From positions 1,737,001 to 1,801,000 of the forward strand of contig CAMQGK010000048.1 in assembly GCA_947000775.1 (NCBI GenBank): 64,000 nt of DNA, given 5' to 3'. A model generated the notes under the pieces. That model worked only from the letters and a program-made list of their open reading frames with translations, had not been told where the DNA came from and did no database searches. The translations under genes were made by a program, and so were the position numbers. The DNA comes from Pterois miles. Taxonomy: Eukaryota > Chordata > Actinopteri > Perciformes > Scorpaenidae. This document shows positions 42,173-52,259 of the stretch, piece by piece (position 1 is the stretch's first letter; the number at the start of each line of letters is the position of its first letter).

Positions 42173-45100
42173 ACATTAATACTTTAAGTCCGACAACACT
42201 AAATCACGTTCTGTGATCAGGAGGTAAGGGTGTGCTTGTCAGTATAGACCAGCAGGGAGAAAACAGGTAACAGGCAAGACTGGAGACTTGTGATAAACTT
42301 GTGTAATAACTCTTGGTTAAGAGATAATCAAAACTTTGTAACTCTGTACAAAATCCCTATTACTTCTGCTAGTTTAACCTGGAGAGTCTTTTATTCAGTG
42401 CTGCTGGTCAAAGCTGGTGAATGGCTTTTCATTATAAAATGAGACTAGCTGGTCCACCTTAAATGAGCCTGAGCCGAAGTTGTGGATAACTTCAGGGCGA
42501 ACCCTTCACTTTAATCAGCAGGTGGCAGGCAAGACCGCCAGTGGGCTTGCAATACACTGGCAGAAACCCTGAATGTTTAGGAAGGGGCTGAGCTTTGACA
42601 GAGATGGTGACACAGATGTGCCTGGGAATTTCAAAATAAAGGCATATCTTAAAGATTATGATATGCATCACTTTGCACTGATGATATTGGATCGGTGATC
42701 ATTGAATTGCTATTCAATCCAAATCAATGGATCGTTGAAACCCTACTAAATTTATTTGAGTTTTAGAATTAATACAAAATCACAATGTTCAAGCAATTTT
42801 AGTTTAGACAGAACAGAAAGTTTAGAAACATATAAGAATATTAGTGACGTTTGCCTCATGATGTTTATACCTGTCTTCGAAATAGAAGGATTTTGTGTTA
42901 CAGCCCTACAATAGACTAGCAACCTGTCAAGGGTGTTCACCTGTCTTCTGCTGAATGCATGCTGTGATCGGCCCCATCCACACATGGATGAGTGAACTCC
43001 TTTTAGGAAACATGAGTTGTGTTCATTCCCCGCTGAGGATATGTGCTTTCAGGGGTATAGGTACTGTGTGTATTGTGGGTATGCATATACATGTACAGTG
43101 TTGTACAGAGTTTGACTGACTGTGTGTGCTTGACAGCAGTATGTAAATGTAGCGCATAATCATCCGTGTGGATGAATGTGTATGTACTACACTGTGCTAT
43201 CTTGGCCACGTGCACAGAGAAGGTATCAGGTGGGTAGTTCTGCACTGCCTGATTTGTTGGAACCTGCACAGACCTGACAGGGGTGTAAATTGCCCAGATT
43301 AGGCTTCCGGCAGCTGTGGCATCTGTTGGCACTTCATGGTAATGACTGCTGTCAGCATGCAGACCCCCCCCCCCACCCCTGCCCTGGTTATTGATCTCCA
43401 CTCTCGTTTCTTCTGTCCCCATTGTTTTACAGCCTCCTCCCCCTCCTCCGGGCCGATCATCATTGCTTATTATGAGTCATAATGTGTGCTGCACCTGTTC
43501 TCCTCACTGCTCATGACTAACTTGCTGTAGGGTAGCAGGTTTATCAATGCTGGACTTTTTATGCTGCTCTCAATCATGCTTCATTTGAGTGTTTGTAACC
43601 AGACTGGTAGTGACCGTTCATTATGTCCTGGATATTTGCCAGTGGTGACCTGCTCCTGTATGATATAGACGGTTGTCTGATTAATTACTGTGAATATTGA
43701 TTAAGCACAATTTAAGATATCTTTTACAGTTTTTTTTTTTTTTTTAAATGGCTTTCTAGGTACCACTCTGGCATTAGTTAAAATAAACTTTGAAGTAGAT
43801 ATACTTAGTTTTTAGGCTTTCTTATGCAACAAAACTACTTGGTGAGGTTTAGGCAACAAAACTTCTTGAATAGGCTTAGGGGAGGACTTTGTTTTGTGCT
43901 AAATTAAGAACCTTTATTATTGTAAGACAGATTTTCATATTGTCTTAACTGTAAACTTCACTTATTACTTAATTTCAGTAGAAAAGGACTGTGGGTAAAA
44001 GTAAGAGTACAGGGACAACTTCTTCTGGGTAACAGAAAAGCGTAGGACAACTGAACACTGCCAACAAAAGTGACATCTCACATCTTTGCATATCCCTCCA
44101 CCAATCTCAATCATAACTAATTTTACCTGCATGTCTAATGCGCCATATTATTTAGTTCCAGATGAAACTTAAATAGCAAAATACAATATTTATAAATGTA
44201 GTTACAATTAATTAAATTATGTAGACTCACAATAAGGAACAGTGAAAAATTAGACAATCTCCTGAATATGTCCTAACAAAAATAAATCTCATCTTACATT
44301 ATGTTTGTTACGTAACCGGCACTGGTTAAGTTATGTAACCAAATCAAGGTAAAATAAGTTAACATTAACTTGTTTCACACTGGACACAAACAGCTGTCTC
44401 CTGAGTGAGAATCCTTCTATGTTTAGCTTTGAATGTGTTGTGTACTTTGGTCCTCCAGTGGGAAAACATACTACTCAGTATGATTTACTGACTAGCTGTA
44501 GCCATTGATCTGAACAGACGCTATATAAATGATGTGTAGCACATGGTCTAAAGTGCATGATATCAATACATTTAGGGCACGATCAACTCCACTTTCGCTA
44601 GTTAAACAGCGCGTAATCTGGATGCAAAGTATGACGCATGGGGCAAAGGGGTTGAACTCAATCTCTTAATTAATCATCGGTGTGTTTTGGACATAACATG
44701 AATTAAACCAGTCTGTGTCATCTCCCATTAACCAGTTGTTGCCTGCACCAGGCACATTGCGATTCAGAAGGCGGACCACGCAAATTGGAGAAGCAAGGTT
44801 TTTCTGCTGAGGAAATGGATCTGCTCGTGCACGTTGTGCAAGTGGGAGGGTTGAGGCAAATTTATTATATGATAATAAGCACTAAGCTAAATATAATAAA
44901 CATGTATTGATAAATTATGAAAATTGTATTGCTTTCTGATGCAACCCATGAGGTGCTCGGGTCGAGCATAATCCTCCGGAGCTGCATTATGCAAAGGCTT
45001 GCAGCTGGGCACTGCTGGACAGGCGTAACGCCTGGATCCATCCGCCTCAAAGCACTAGCATTTAGAGGGAGAGGGCTGTAAATCTTTGAAACAGCGTATG

Positions 45101-45833
45101 TCTCTACACTCGCACATACAGAGGGATAATGAGAGGAGACACCACAGAGCACCCTGCAGGTTGGGCAGTACAGAATGCCTGATAGCCTTACTTCATTATA
45201 TTCCATTATATTCTGAATTGTCACCTGCCTTTACATAAATAAAAACATTGTTCTAGTGCTGACAGTATTTAACTGAGGAGGAGGAGCGCTGCTGCACATC
45301 CCTTTGTGTAACAAACAGTGTACAGTATGTGTCTTGATTTTGAACAAAAATATAAACGCAACACTTTGTTTTTGCTCCCATTTTTATGTGCTGAAGTCAA
45401 AGATCTAAAACTTTTTCTATGTACACAAAAGGCCTATTTCTCTCAAACATTGTTCACAAATTTGTCTAAATCTATGTCAGTGAGTATTTCTCCTTTGCTG
45501 AAATAATCGATCCACCTCACAGGTGAGGCAGATCAAGATGCTGATTAGACGGCATGACTTTTGCACAGGTGTGCCTTAGACTGGTCACAGTAAAAGTCCA
45601 CTCTAAAATGTTCAGTTATATCTGAGACGTTTACCATATTAGGCACTGAACGGGGGGTCTGAAAACCAGTCAGTATCTGGTGTGATCACCATTAACCTCA
45701 CACAGTCCAACACATCTCCTTCACCTAGAGTTGATCAGGTTGTTGATTATGGCCTGTGGAATGTTGGTCCACTCCTCTTCAATGGCTGTGTGACGTTGCT
45801 GGATATTGGCAGGAAGTGGAACATGCCGTCGTA

Positions 45834-45881
45834 TAAGATAATATATTCCTTTATTAGTCCCACAGTAGAGAAATTTACACA
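45834..45881 (-). mobile_element. SINE/LINE tail nested in Tc1 copy
   Basis: taagataatatattccttta then ttagtcccacagtagagaaa interrupts the Tc1 transposase between the codons for its LPANIQQ-like and DALDQRM segments. It is the last 45 or so bases of the family A tail. Confidence 0.6.
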
Positions 45882-46252
45882 TACGCTGATCCAGAGCATC
45901 CCAAACATGCTCAATGGGTGACATGTCCGGTGAGTATGCAGGCCATACAAGACCTGGGATGTTTTCAGTTTCCAGGAACTGTGTAAGGAAACTGTACAGT
46001 GAAATCGTTATTTATCCGTGAAGAGAACACCTCTCCAAAGTGCCAGACGCCACTGAAGGTGAGCATTTGCCCACTTGGTTACGACGACGAACTGCAGTCA
46101 AGTCGAGACCCCAGTGAGGATGCAGCTGAGCTTCCCTGAGATGGTTTCTGACAGTTTGTGCAGAAACTATTTTTTTATGCAAAACAATTGTTGCATCAGC
46201 TGTCAGGGCGGCTGGAGATGCTGGATATGGAGGTCCTGGGCTGATGTGGTTA

Positions 46253-46287
46253 TTAGACAATAAAGGCAATTCTGATTCTGATTCTGA
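46253..46287 (+). mobile_element. Ultra-short LINE-like tail nested in Tc1 copy
   Basis: ttagacaataaaggcaattc followed by tgattctgattctga interrupts the Tc1 HTH region between gctgatgtgg and tggtctgcggttg. The aataaag plus (TTCTGA)n design is that of a LINE 3' end, here reduced to about 35 bp. Confidence 0.55.
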
Positions 46288-46920
46288 GATGTGGTCTGCG
46301 GTTGTGAGGCTGGACGGATGTACTCTGTACAAAGTCTCGCAAACCCCTTTGGAGATCACTTATGGTAGAGAAATGAACATTCAGTTCATGGGCAACAGCT
46401 CTGGTGGACATTCCTGCAGTCAGCATGCCAACTGCACACTCCCTCAAATTGTGACATCTGTGGCATCGTGCTGTGTGATAAAACTGCACATTTTAGAGTG
46501 GACTTTTACTGTGACCAGTCAAAGGCACACCTGTGCAATAATCATGCTGTCTAATCAGCATCTTGATCTGCCTCACCTATGAGGTGGGTGGATTATTTTC
46601 AGCAAAGGAGAAATGCTCACTAACACAAATTTAGAGAAATTTGTGAACAATGTTTGAGAGAAACAGGCCTTTTGTGTATATAGAAAAAGTTTTAGATCTT
46701 TGACTTCAGCGCATAAAAAATGGGAGCAAAAACAAAAGTGTTGCGTTTATATCTTTGTTCAGTATAGATGCATCTTACAATCTGAATAATGCGCCCTTTA
46801 AATAGCCAGGAAATACTGTACCAGACATTAGACCAGGTTTATGTTGGTCAATGGTACAGTCGCTTTCTGCAGAAAGGAATCAGCCATCAATGCACCTGAC
46901 CACACCTCATTTAAAGACAA

Positions 46921-47229
46921 GAAGAAGAAGAAGAAGAAGATCTACCTATTAGTCACAGTGGGGATTCATAGTTTTTCATGGTACATGACACAAACACACA
47001 CACATGAGTAATGGAGAGATGTCAGAGTGAGGGGGTTGTCCAGACAAGCGCCCCGAGCAGTTGGGGGTTTGGTGCCTTGCTCAGGGGCACCCCGGCAGTG
47101 CCCAAGAGGTAAACCGGCACCTCTCCAGCTACCAGTTCACACTCAGTTCTTGGTCCATGTCGGGACTTGAACCGGGGCCCCTCCGGTCCCCAACCCAACC
47201 CCCACAAAGAGAGACACCTCCCCCCCCCA
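46921..47229 (-). mobile_element. Family A SINE, second copy
   Basis: GAA tail at 46918-46939, then ctattagtcacagtggggat, gagagatgtcagagtgaggg, agcagttgggggtttggtgc and a B-box region gggacttgaacc (47162-47173). The head is more decayed than in the 11581 copy. Confidence 0.7.
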
Positions 47230-47317
47230 TACATTTATGAACTCAGAACGTGGGTTCTGAGTGTGAAAGTGACTGCTGCATTGGTCTGAAACTAGCGATG
47301 GAAGTTCTGATGCACTG

Positions 47318-47362
47318 TGCATCGCTTTGCACCGATGTGCACCGATGTGCACCGCTTTGCAA
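47318..47362. repeat. Short tandem of tgcaccgatg-type units
   Basis: Four degenerate units of gcaccgatgt/gcaccgcttt lie head to tail just before a family B SINE. Confidence 0.7.
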
Positions 47363-47414
47363 CAAGTTTGATACTTGGAAATATGCCAGAAAAAACAATC
47401 GAGAACATTTTGGT

Positions 47415-47731
47415 GGCGGCAGTGGCTCAGAGGGAGGGCGGGTTGTCCACCAGTAAGAAGGCTGGCAGTTTGATCCCTGGCTCCGCTAGTCCACATGTCT
47501 ACGTGTCCTTGGGCAAGATACTGAACCTCAAATTACTCCCAAAGGATGCACCGACAGTGTGATTGTTATTTAGATTAGATCCAGATGGGCAGGTTGGCAC
47601 CTTGCATGGCAGCCTCTGCCATCAGTGTATGAATGTGTGTGAATGGGTGAATGCTGACATGTAGTGTCATGTGCTTTGAGTGGTCAGAAAACTAGAAAGG
47701 TGCAATTTCAATGTAAGTCCATTTACCATTT
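47415..47731 (+). mobile_element. tRNA-related SINE (family B), third copy
   Basis: Begins gcagtggctcagagggag, B-box-like agtttgatccc (47467-47477), cttgggcaagatactgaacc, gcagcctctgccatcagtgt, tail gctttgagtggtcagaaaac then aatgtaagtccatttacc. Confidence 0.75.
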
Positions 47732-49297
47732 TCAACATCACAAAGAGTGACACTTGGCAGTGATTCTCATTGACGGCTACACAATGTATCATGATGTGAT
47801 AACTTCATACACAACATGACATGACATGACACAACATGACCCATTTTGTCAGGCGGATAACTGGCATACATGCTAATAGCACTAGTATGTATGAGCTGGG
47901 ACCTGAGCAGCCTCCTGGATGCCTCTGAATACCCACATCTGATGTTGTATGCTAATCTGCTAACCTTGAGGGCACCCAGACTGAAAATCAGCAAGAGAAA
48001 GCAAGAAAGAGCTGTCTTCTCTGCTCGAAACGCTTTGACACGATGCGCTGAGTTTCCAGCTTGCACTCAAGGGCTGTTAATGAGTGTGTGGAGTTGTATG
48101 AAAATTCACAGTTGGTATAGAAAAGGGGGTTTTGAAACGCTGTTTTTTCAGCATGAGGCATGGGGGAGAAAGTGAATGGTCTTGATTAGACATTGAAATC
48201 TTTTTGTATATGACAGGTGGCGCATTAAAAATGGTGGAGGGAGGTGAAATCTTGGAGGTTGTCCAGGACTCCCCATTTTGTGCTGAGATGCAACTGTAGA
48301 CAGAGGAAGAGAAGAGGACAACAGGTGACAGACAAAAGAGAAGCCCATCGGCCAAGTGAAGAGTGGAAATGGGAACAAATGAAAAGCACACAACAGCCTG
48401 CAAAACATCTGAACATAAGCTCATGATTTATTTGTGTCTGTGGAGGAATCTGAGTTCCAGAGTAGAAATTCACATTTGCAATAGCTCTTGTGATATCTGA
48501 AAACAAAATAGTAACTGTAGCCTACCACTGCAAAATGCAGTCTGAAGGACTCCTTTAAAATAAAACAGTCTGAAGGACTCCTTTAAAATAAAACAATGAA
48601 GGACTGAGGATAAGACGCCCACAGGAATCATTAAAACTGAATAGAGTCAACTGGCGTTTTATAGTTTTAAGAAAACCAACTATGATGTTATCGTTTGAGT
48701 GACTTGAATGTACTTTAGCTTTGTCTTATCCAGGGTCCTTTCTGTTTCGCTTGGTGCATTTCCATCAACTTTTTTTTATGCATATTTTCATTTTGTGCAT
48801 AAAACATCCAGAGAAATATTCAAACTAAAGAAAAATCTTGAAATATCACAAAAAAGTGTTTATGCTTGGCCGAGGTGGAAATGTTGGTGCATCATAAAAA
48901 CAAAATGTGATAAAGAGAAACATGAACCATGTGACTTCACCATCCACTGAAGCTTCTGCACCACTGAAGAGATGACAAACAGTGACAGATTAAACATCTT
49001 CATTGCTCAACACAGTACTGATGAAACCTCTCTCACATTAATATGTGCATACATACTCTTAATACCACAACAATTAGCGGTAAAATTTTTCATAAAAAAG
49101 CCTCTCCCAGGATGTGTGTCCCAGTTCATCCATGTTACAAATAGAGTGAGGGTATCAGCATTTTTCACCTAGCACAGCAGAAATCCATGCTGAATCCATA
49201 ACCAAAGTGATCCTACGAGAAGTCCTTGAAGTGTGTATGCGTACATTGAATTAATTGTCTTTTTAATTTCTCAGGTAAAATCTGCATGGTCCTGTAG
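47732..49297. other. Intergenic or intronic, nothing recognised
   Basis: Contains a perfect 28-bp tandem duplication at 48538-48593. Overlapping open frames on both strands at 47767-48506 show no family signature. Confidence 0.45.
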
Positions 49298-49402
49298 ATA
49301 TGCGCTGGCATCCGACTGCCTGATGTGTCTCCAACATGGTCTGCCAGGCTGCTGAAGATAGCCAAGGACATCAAAGAAACCGCCATCCAGACGCCCTCGG
49401 AG
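49298..49402 (+). CDS. Candidate coding exon A of an unrecognised gene
   Basis: After an acceptor-like gtcctgtag there are 35 open codons, ICAGIRLPDVSPTWSARLLK then IAKDIKETAIQTPSE, ending at ggag|gtgatg. The helical, amphipathic sequence and the splice sites look genuine. It would join in phase 0 to VVVQSLMERAFESS of the block at 51915. I do not recognise the protein. Earlier exons are not identified. Confidence 0.35.
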
Positions 49403-51914
49403 GTGATGCTATACCCTGCCAGCTTTGGATTTACACGCCAAAATCACACAACCATCTGAATTGGATACCTGACAAAATCCTTTCAATACATTCATTATGG
49501 ATTTAAAAAAATCCCTGGATTGCTGCATTCCTTCTAGCCCACACTCAAACTAATTCAATGCTTCTAAATCCATGAGAGGTGGCGAACAAATGTATGTGTC
49601 AGGAGAGAATGGACCCTGGTTTGATTGTCTGCCAACCTGAGGTCCTACGCTCTAGTCGTGTTTGTTGGTGACTAAATGGCAGTGACAATATCCCTTTACG
49701 AAACACGACTCAGTATGTTTGTAATGCCATCTTCTTTTAGCTTTTCAGACATTGCTGCTGTATAGCTGCCTGACTTTAATCCTTTTTTTGGCCTCATTCT
49801 GTTTTGAACACATCTCACAGAGCAGGATGTACTCAGGATGTACTCCGGCTAAAATGATATTGTCTGTGTCTCTCTTGTCACATCAGAAAGAGGGATTTCA
49901 AGAGACTGGCTGTACATGTATATGTGCCAATTATGTAGATAAGGTTGACCTGAAACATTGCTTTGCCAATAGCAAGTTCACACTTTGAATACATTATAAC
50001 TCATTTATTAAGATGAAATATAAATCAGGGGTGGTTTTAGGCTCTTTGTAGGGGTGCTCAAGCACACCTAAATTTAATCTCAGCACCCCTAAAAAAATAT
50101 TTCCCTGACATTACTGTCTTCAAGAGGCTTTATCAGGCCCAGTTTAGGGGGAGAGAAAGCTTGAGCGTAGATACTGGTATCATATGAAACTAGAAAATCT
50201 GAGAAAATGATCTAAGAAATTCATTGATACCAATTATGTCATGCCAACTTGTCGAGAAGGAGGATAAATAACGCTCCAAATTTTGGCAAAAGTTTGGTGA
50301 AGGAAAACTGGCATGGTAATTTTCAAACTTGAACTTTGACCTCAATATATGTGAATGAAAATGGGTTCAATGGGTACCCACGAGTCTCCCCTTTACAGAC
50401 ATGCCCACTTTATGATAATCACATGCAAGTTTGGGCAAAAGCCATGTAGTTTTTTGCATGCATTCAAAACATGTTATTTTTGCCAATTCTAAAAGTGGTC
50501 TATTTTAATATTACTGCAATACTGGGGTCCATAAACCGTCTTGGAATTGCATAAATTAGGTATGACTGGAAAGAGACTCTTGTGGATGCAGTGAGCCCAA
50601 TTTTATTCATGTGTAATGCTGTTAGTCCCAAAGTAGCCATTTGACACCATTTTTTGAAATTTGACCTAACTGTATAAAATGACCTGTGGTGACAAGAGAC
50701 GTAGGGCATTCAGAGGATGAATGATTTACCTTGATATATTGAAAATAAGGAGTTTCTGAGAAGTTTCCAGAACAGAAGTGCTCATCATCAAATGCAGTTC
50801 TTACAGAAATCTTATCTCAAACGTTTTTGATGCCAGACCAGCATGGCTTTTTGTATGATGTTCCTTAAAGTCTTGGTGTCTTAACGTGGGTTTGTGTTTT
50901 TTTTTTTAATAGAAAACTTTAGCACCGAAGCTATGTGGCAAATGGTATCAGCCCAAAAAATTCTGTCAGTATGCAAGTTTGAAACAAGCTTGTATGGCAC
51001 GGTGTCTGACCGTATCTGACGGCAAAAGTGTTAACACTTGTTCTGAATGACCACACTCAGACAGGTAAAAGGGTAAAAGCTCTGTCATAGGAGAGGTCAA
51101 GACACAATAATTGTTCAAGTGGGGATATCAGGACACACTTTTGGGCAGCCTTTCTTGGAGGTATTCATGGTGTTAAATTCGGTTACATAAACGAATAGTG
51201 ATGGAAATAGTTGTTTAAATGGGAGCCTGAGAGAGAAATAGATTTTTTTTTCTCACATCCACACAGCTGGCCAATCAATGAGTGAAATGAGCATGTCAAA
51301 TTGTTGGTTTTGGAAAATTATTGAAGTTGAACATAGCCGTCCCAGTTCCAATGTCAGAAAGGTGTGTAGGGAGGGGCTTTCTGACAGTTGCAGTCATATG
51401 GTTAAACTGTGGTGTAGTTTAGTACTAGAGGAGTTTTTATTAATTAAGAAATTACTGTATTTAGAATAGAATAGATCAGAATACTCTTCAATTTGTATAT
51501 TATAATCTGAGGTCATTGTGACATTCAGATTTTCCAGATCTTAACTAAAGAAAACCGTAACTATTTTAGTATAGTTTGAAATTTGTGATGGGAAAAAAAG
51601 GTCATTTACGAAGATATTTGGTAATAGTTTTTGTTAACAAAATTAACATCGCCAAACAACAGCACATTTCTGTAAAAAAAAATGACTATTTCTAATTTTA
51701 GATGAAATTTCAGCATGAAATTTGATGATTTAAAACTTGAAACATCAGCCTTTAAAAATCTGCATCAGTCAAACTTTTGCTCTTATATCATCATTGGCCC
51801 ACTCTTCTCCACAGTCTCTTGTCCTTCACATTTACATCTTCCTCTCTTCCACCCATAAATGCATCACTCCTCTCCCACTATCTGCTCACACATGCTCGCT
51901 CTCTTTGCTTTCAG
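49403..51914 (+). other. Putative intron of the unrecognised gene
   Basis: Lies between candidate exons A and B. The part at about 50040-50480, with gggtacccacgagtctcccc and acatgcccactttatgataa, resembles a common fish interspersed repeat. The rest is AT-rich. Confidence 0.35.
50039..50480. repeat. Interspersed repeat of unknown class
   Basis: The block containing aatgaaaatgggttcaatgg, gtacccacgagtctcccctt and atgataatcacatgcaagtt is familiar from many fish genomic sequences. No second copy exists in the window to delimit it, so this is recollection rather than measurement. Confidence 0.35.
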
Positions 51915-52122
51915 GTTGTCGTTCAGTCTTTGATGGAGAGAGCCTTTGAAAGCTCAAGAGGACCGTCAGCTCTCCCCCACCACCACTAAATTGAGCTTGG
52001 TGGTGGAGGCTGACTCGTCGCTCCTGGAGGGCGAGTGGGAGTCTGGAAGCCGATCAGACGGCCTGGTGCTCGGGGGCAGAGGAGCTGCCACCTTAAGCTA
52101 CCTGGACGCTGAGGGGAGATAG
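51915..52122 (+). CDS. Candidate terminal exon B of an unrecognised gene, apparently frameshifted
   Basis: The acceptor is strong (ctcgctctctttgctttcag). In phase 0 the exon reads VVVQSLMERAFESSRGPSAL then PHHH and TAA at 51987-51989. A second frame, open from about 51950 to TAG at 52120-52122, reads EDRQLSPTTTKLSLVVEADS then SLLEGEWESGSRSDGLVLGG and RGAATLSYLDAEGR. Its codons look like real protein with GC-rich third positions, unlike the flanks. A one-base indel near 51955 would join the two. It may be a sequencing error, a real truncation of the tail, or an alternative ending. Two AATAAA hexamers follow at 52187 and 52234, supporting a gene end. Confidence 0.35.
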
Positions 52123-52186
52123 TGCTGCCTATGACAGCAAGCACTTTAGTCACAATGACTCATAAACAGGCGGCTGCATTCAAAAA

Positions 52187-52192
52187 AATAAA
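52187..52192 (+). terminator. Possible polyadenylation signal of the unrecognised gene
   Basis: AATAAA 65 bp after the distal stop codon, with a second one at 52234-52239. Both lie in AT-rich sequence where chance hits are common. Confidence 0.35.
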
Positions 52193-52259
52193 ATCTTTAT
52201 TTTGCTGTTCAGCTCGTAATGAGTAGATTGTTCAATAAATACATTTTAAAACCTTTGTG

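Larger units (their letters stand above)
37520..45338. other. Gene-poor stretch between family D repeat and second Tc1 copy
   Basis: Contains an ATA-rich run near 37977-38001, one exon-like patch (38123-38207), a SINE tail (42107-42172), and homopolymers (G run at 41867-41879, C run at 43366-43377, T run at 43730-43745). The blocks 40840-41060, 41240-41470 and 43205-43520 are GC-richer and non-repetitive and may be conserved non-coding sequence; that cannot be tested from one genome. A faint Myb/SANT-like frame near 44755-44860 hints at Harbinger debris. Confidence 0.45.
45339..46762 (-). mobile_element. Second Tc1/mariner element, internally deleted, with nested tails
   Basis: Left arm ttgaacaaaaatataaacgc and right arm gcgtttatatctttgttcag are inverted repeats of about 270 bp, matching through ctcccatttttatg, ttcacaaatttgtctaaa and tagagtggacttttactgtg. 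A TA follows the right end (46763-46764); the left TA is not preserved. Minus-strand transposase pieces are an HTH part (46290-46460, ECAVGMLTAGMSTRAVAHEL) and a carboxyl end (MSPIEHVWDALDQRM near 45895, INNLINS at 45730). The section that should carry the two catalytic Asp residues is missing, so the copy is non-autonomous. Confidence 0.88.

Noticed and set aside
44755..44860. Myb/SANT-like frame (RRTTQIGEARFSAEEMDLLV-type reading) suggesting a Harbinger element
   Set aside because: Only about 30 residues, needs a frameshift, and no inverted ends or nuclease found nearby.
47767..48506. Cluster of overlapping open frames on both strands
   Set aside because: No motif, no consistent frame, no splice or promoter context.
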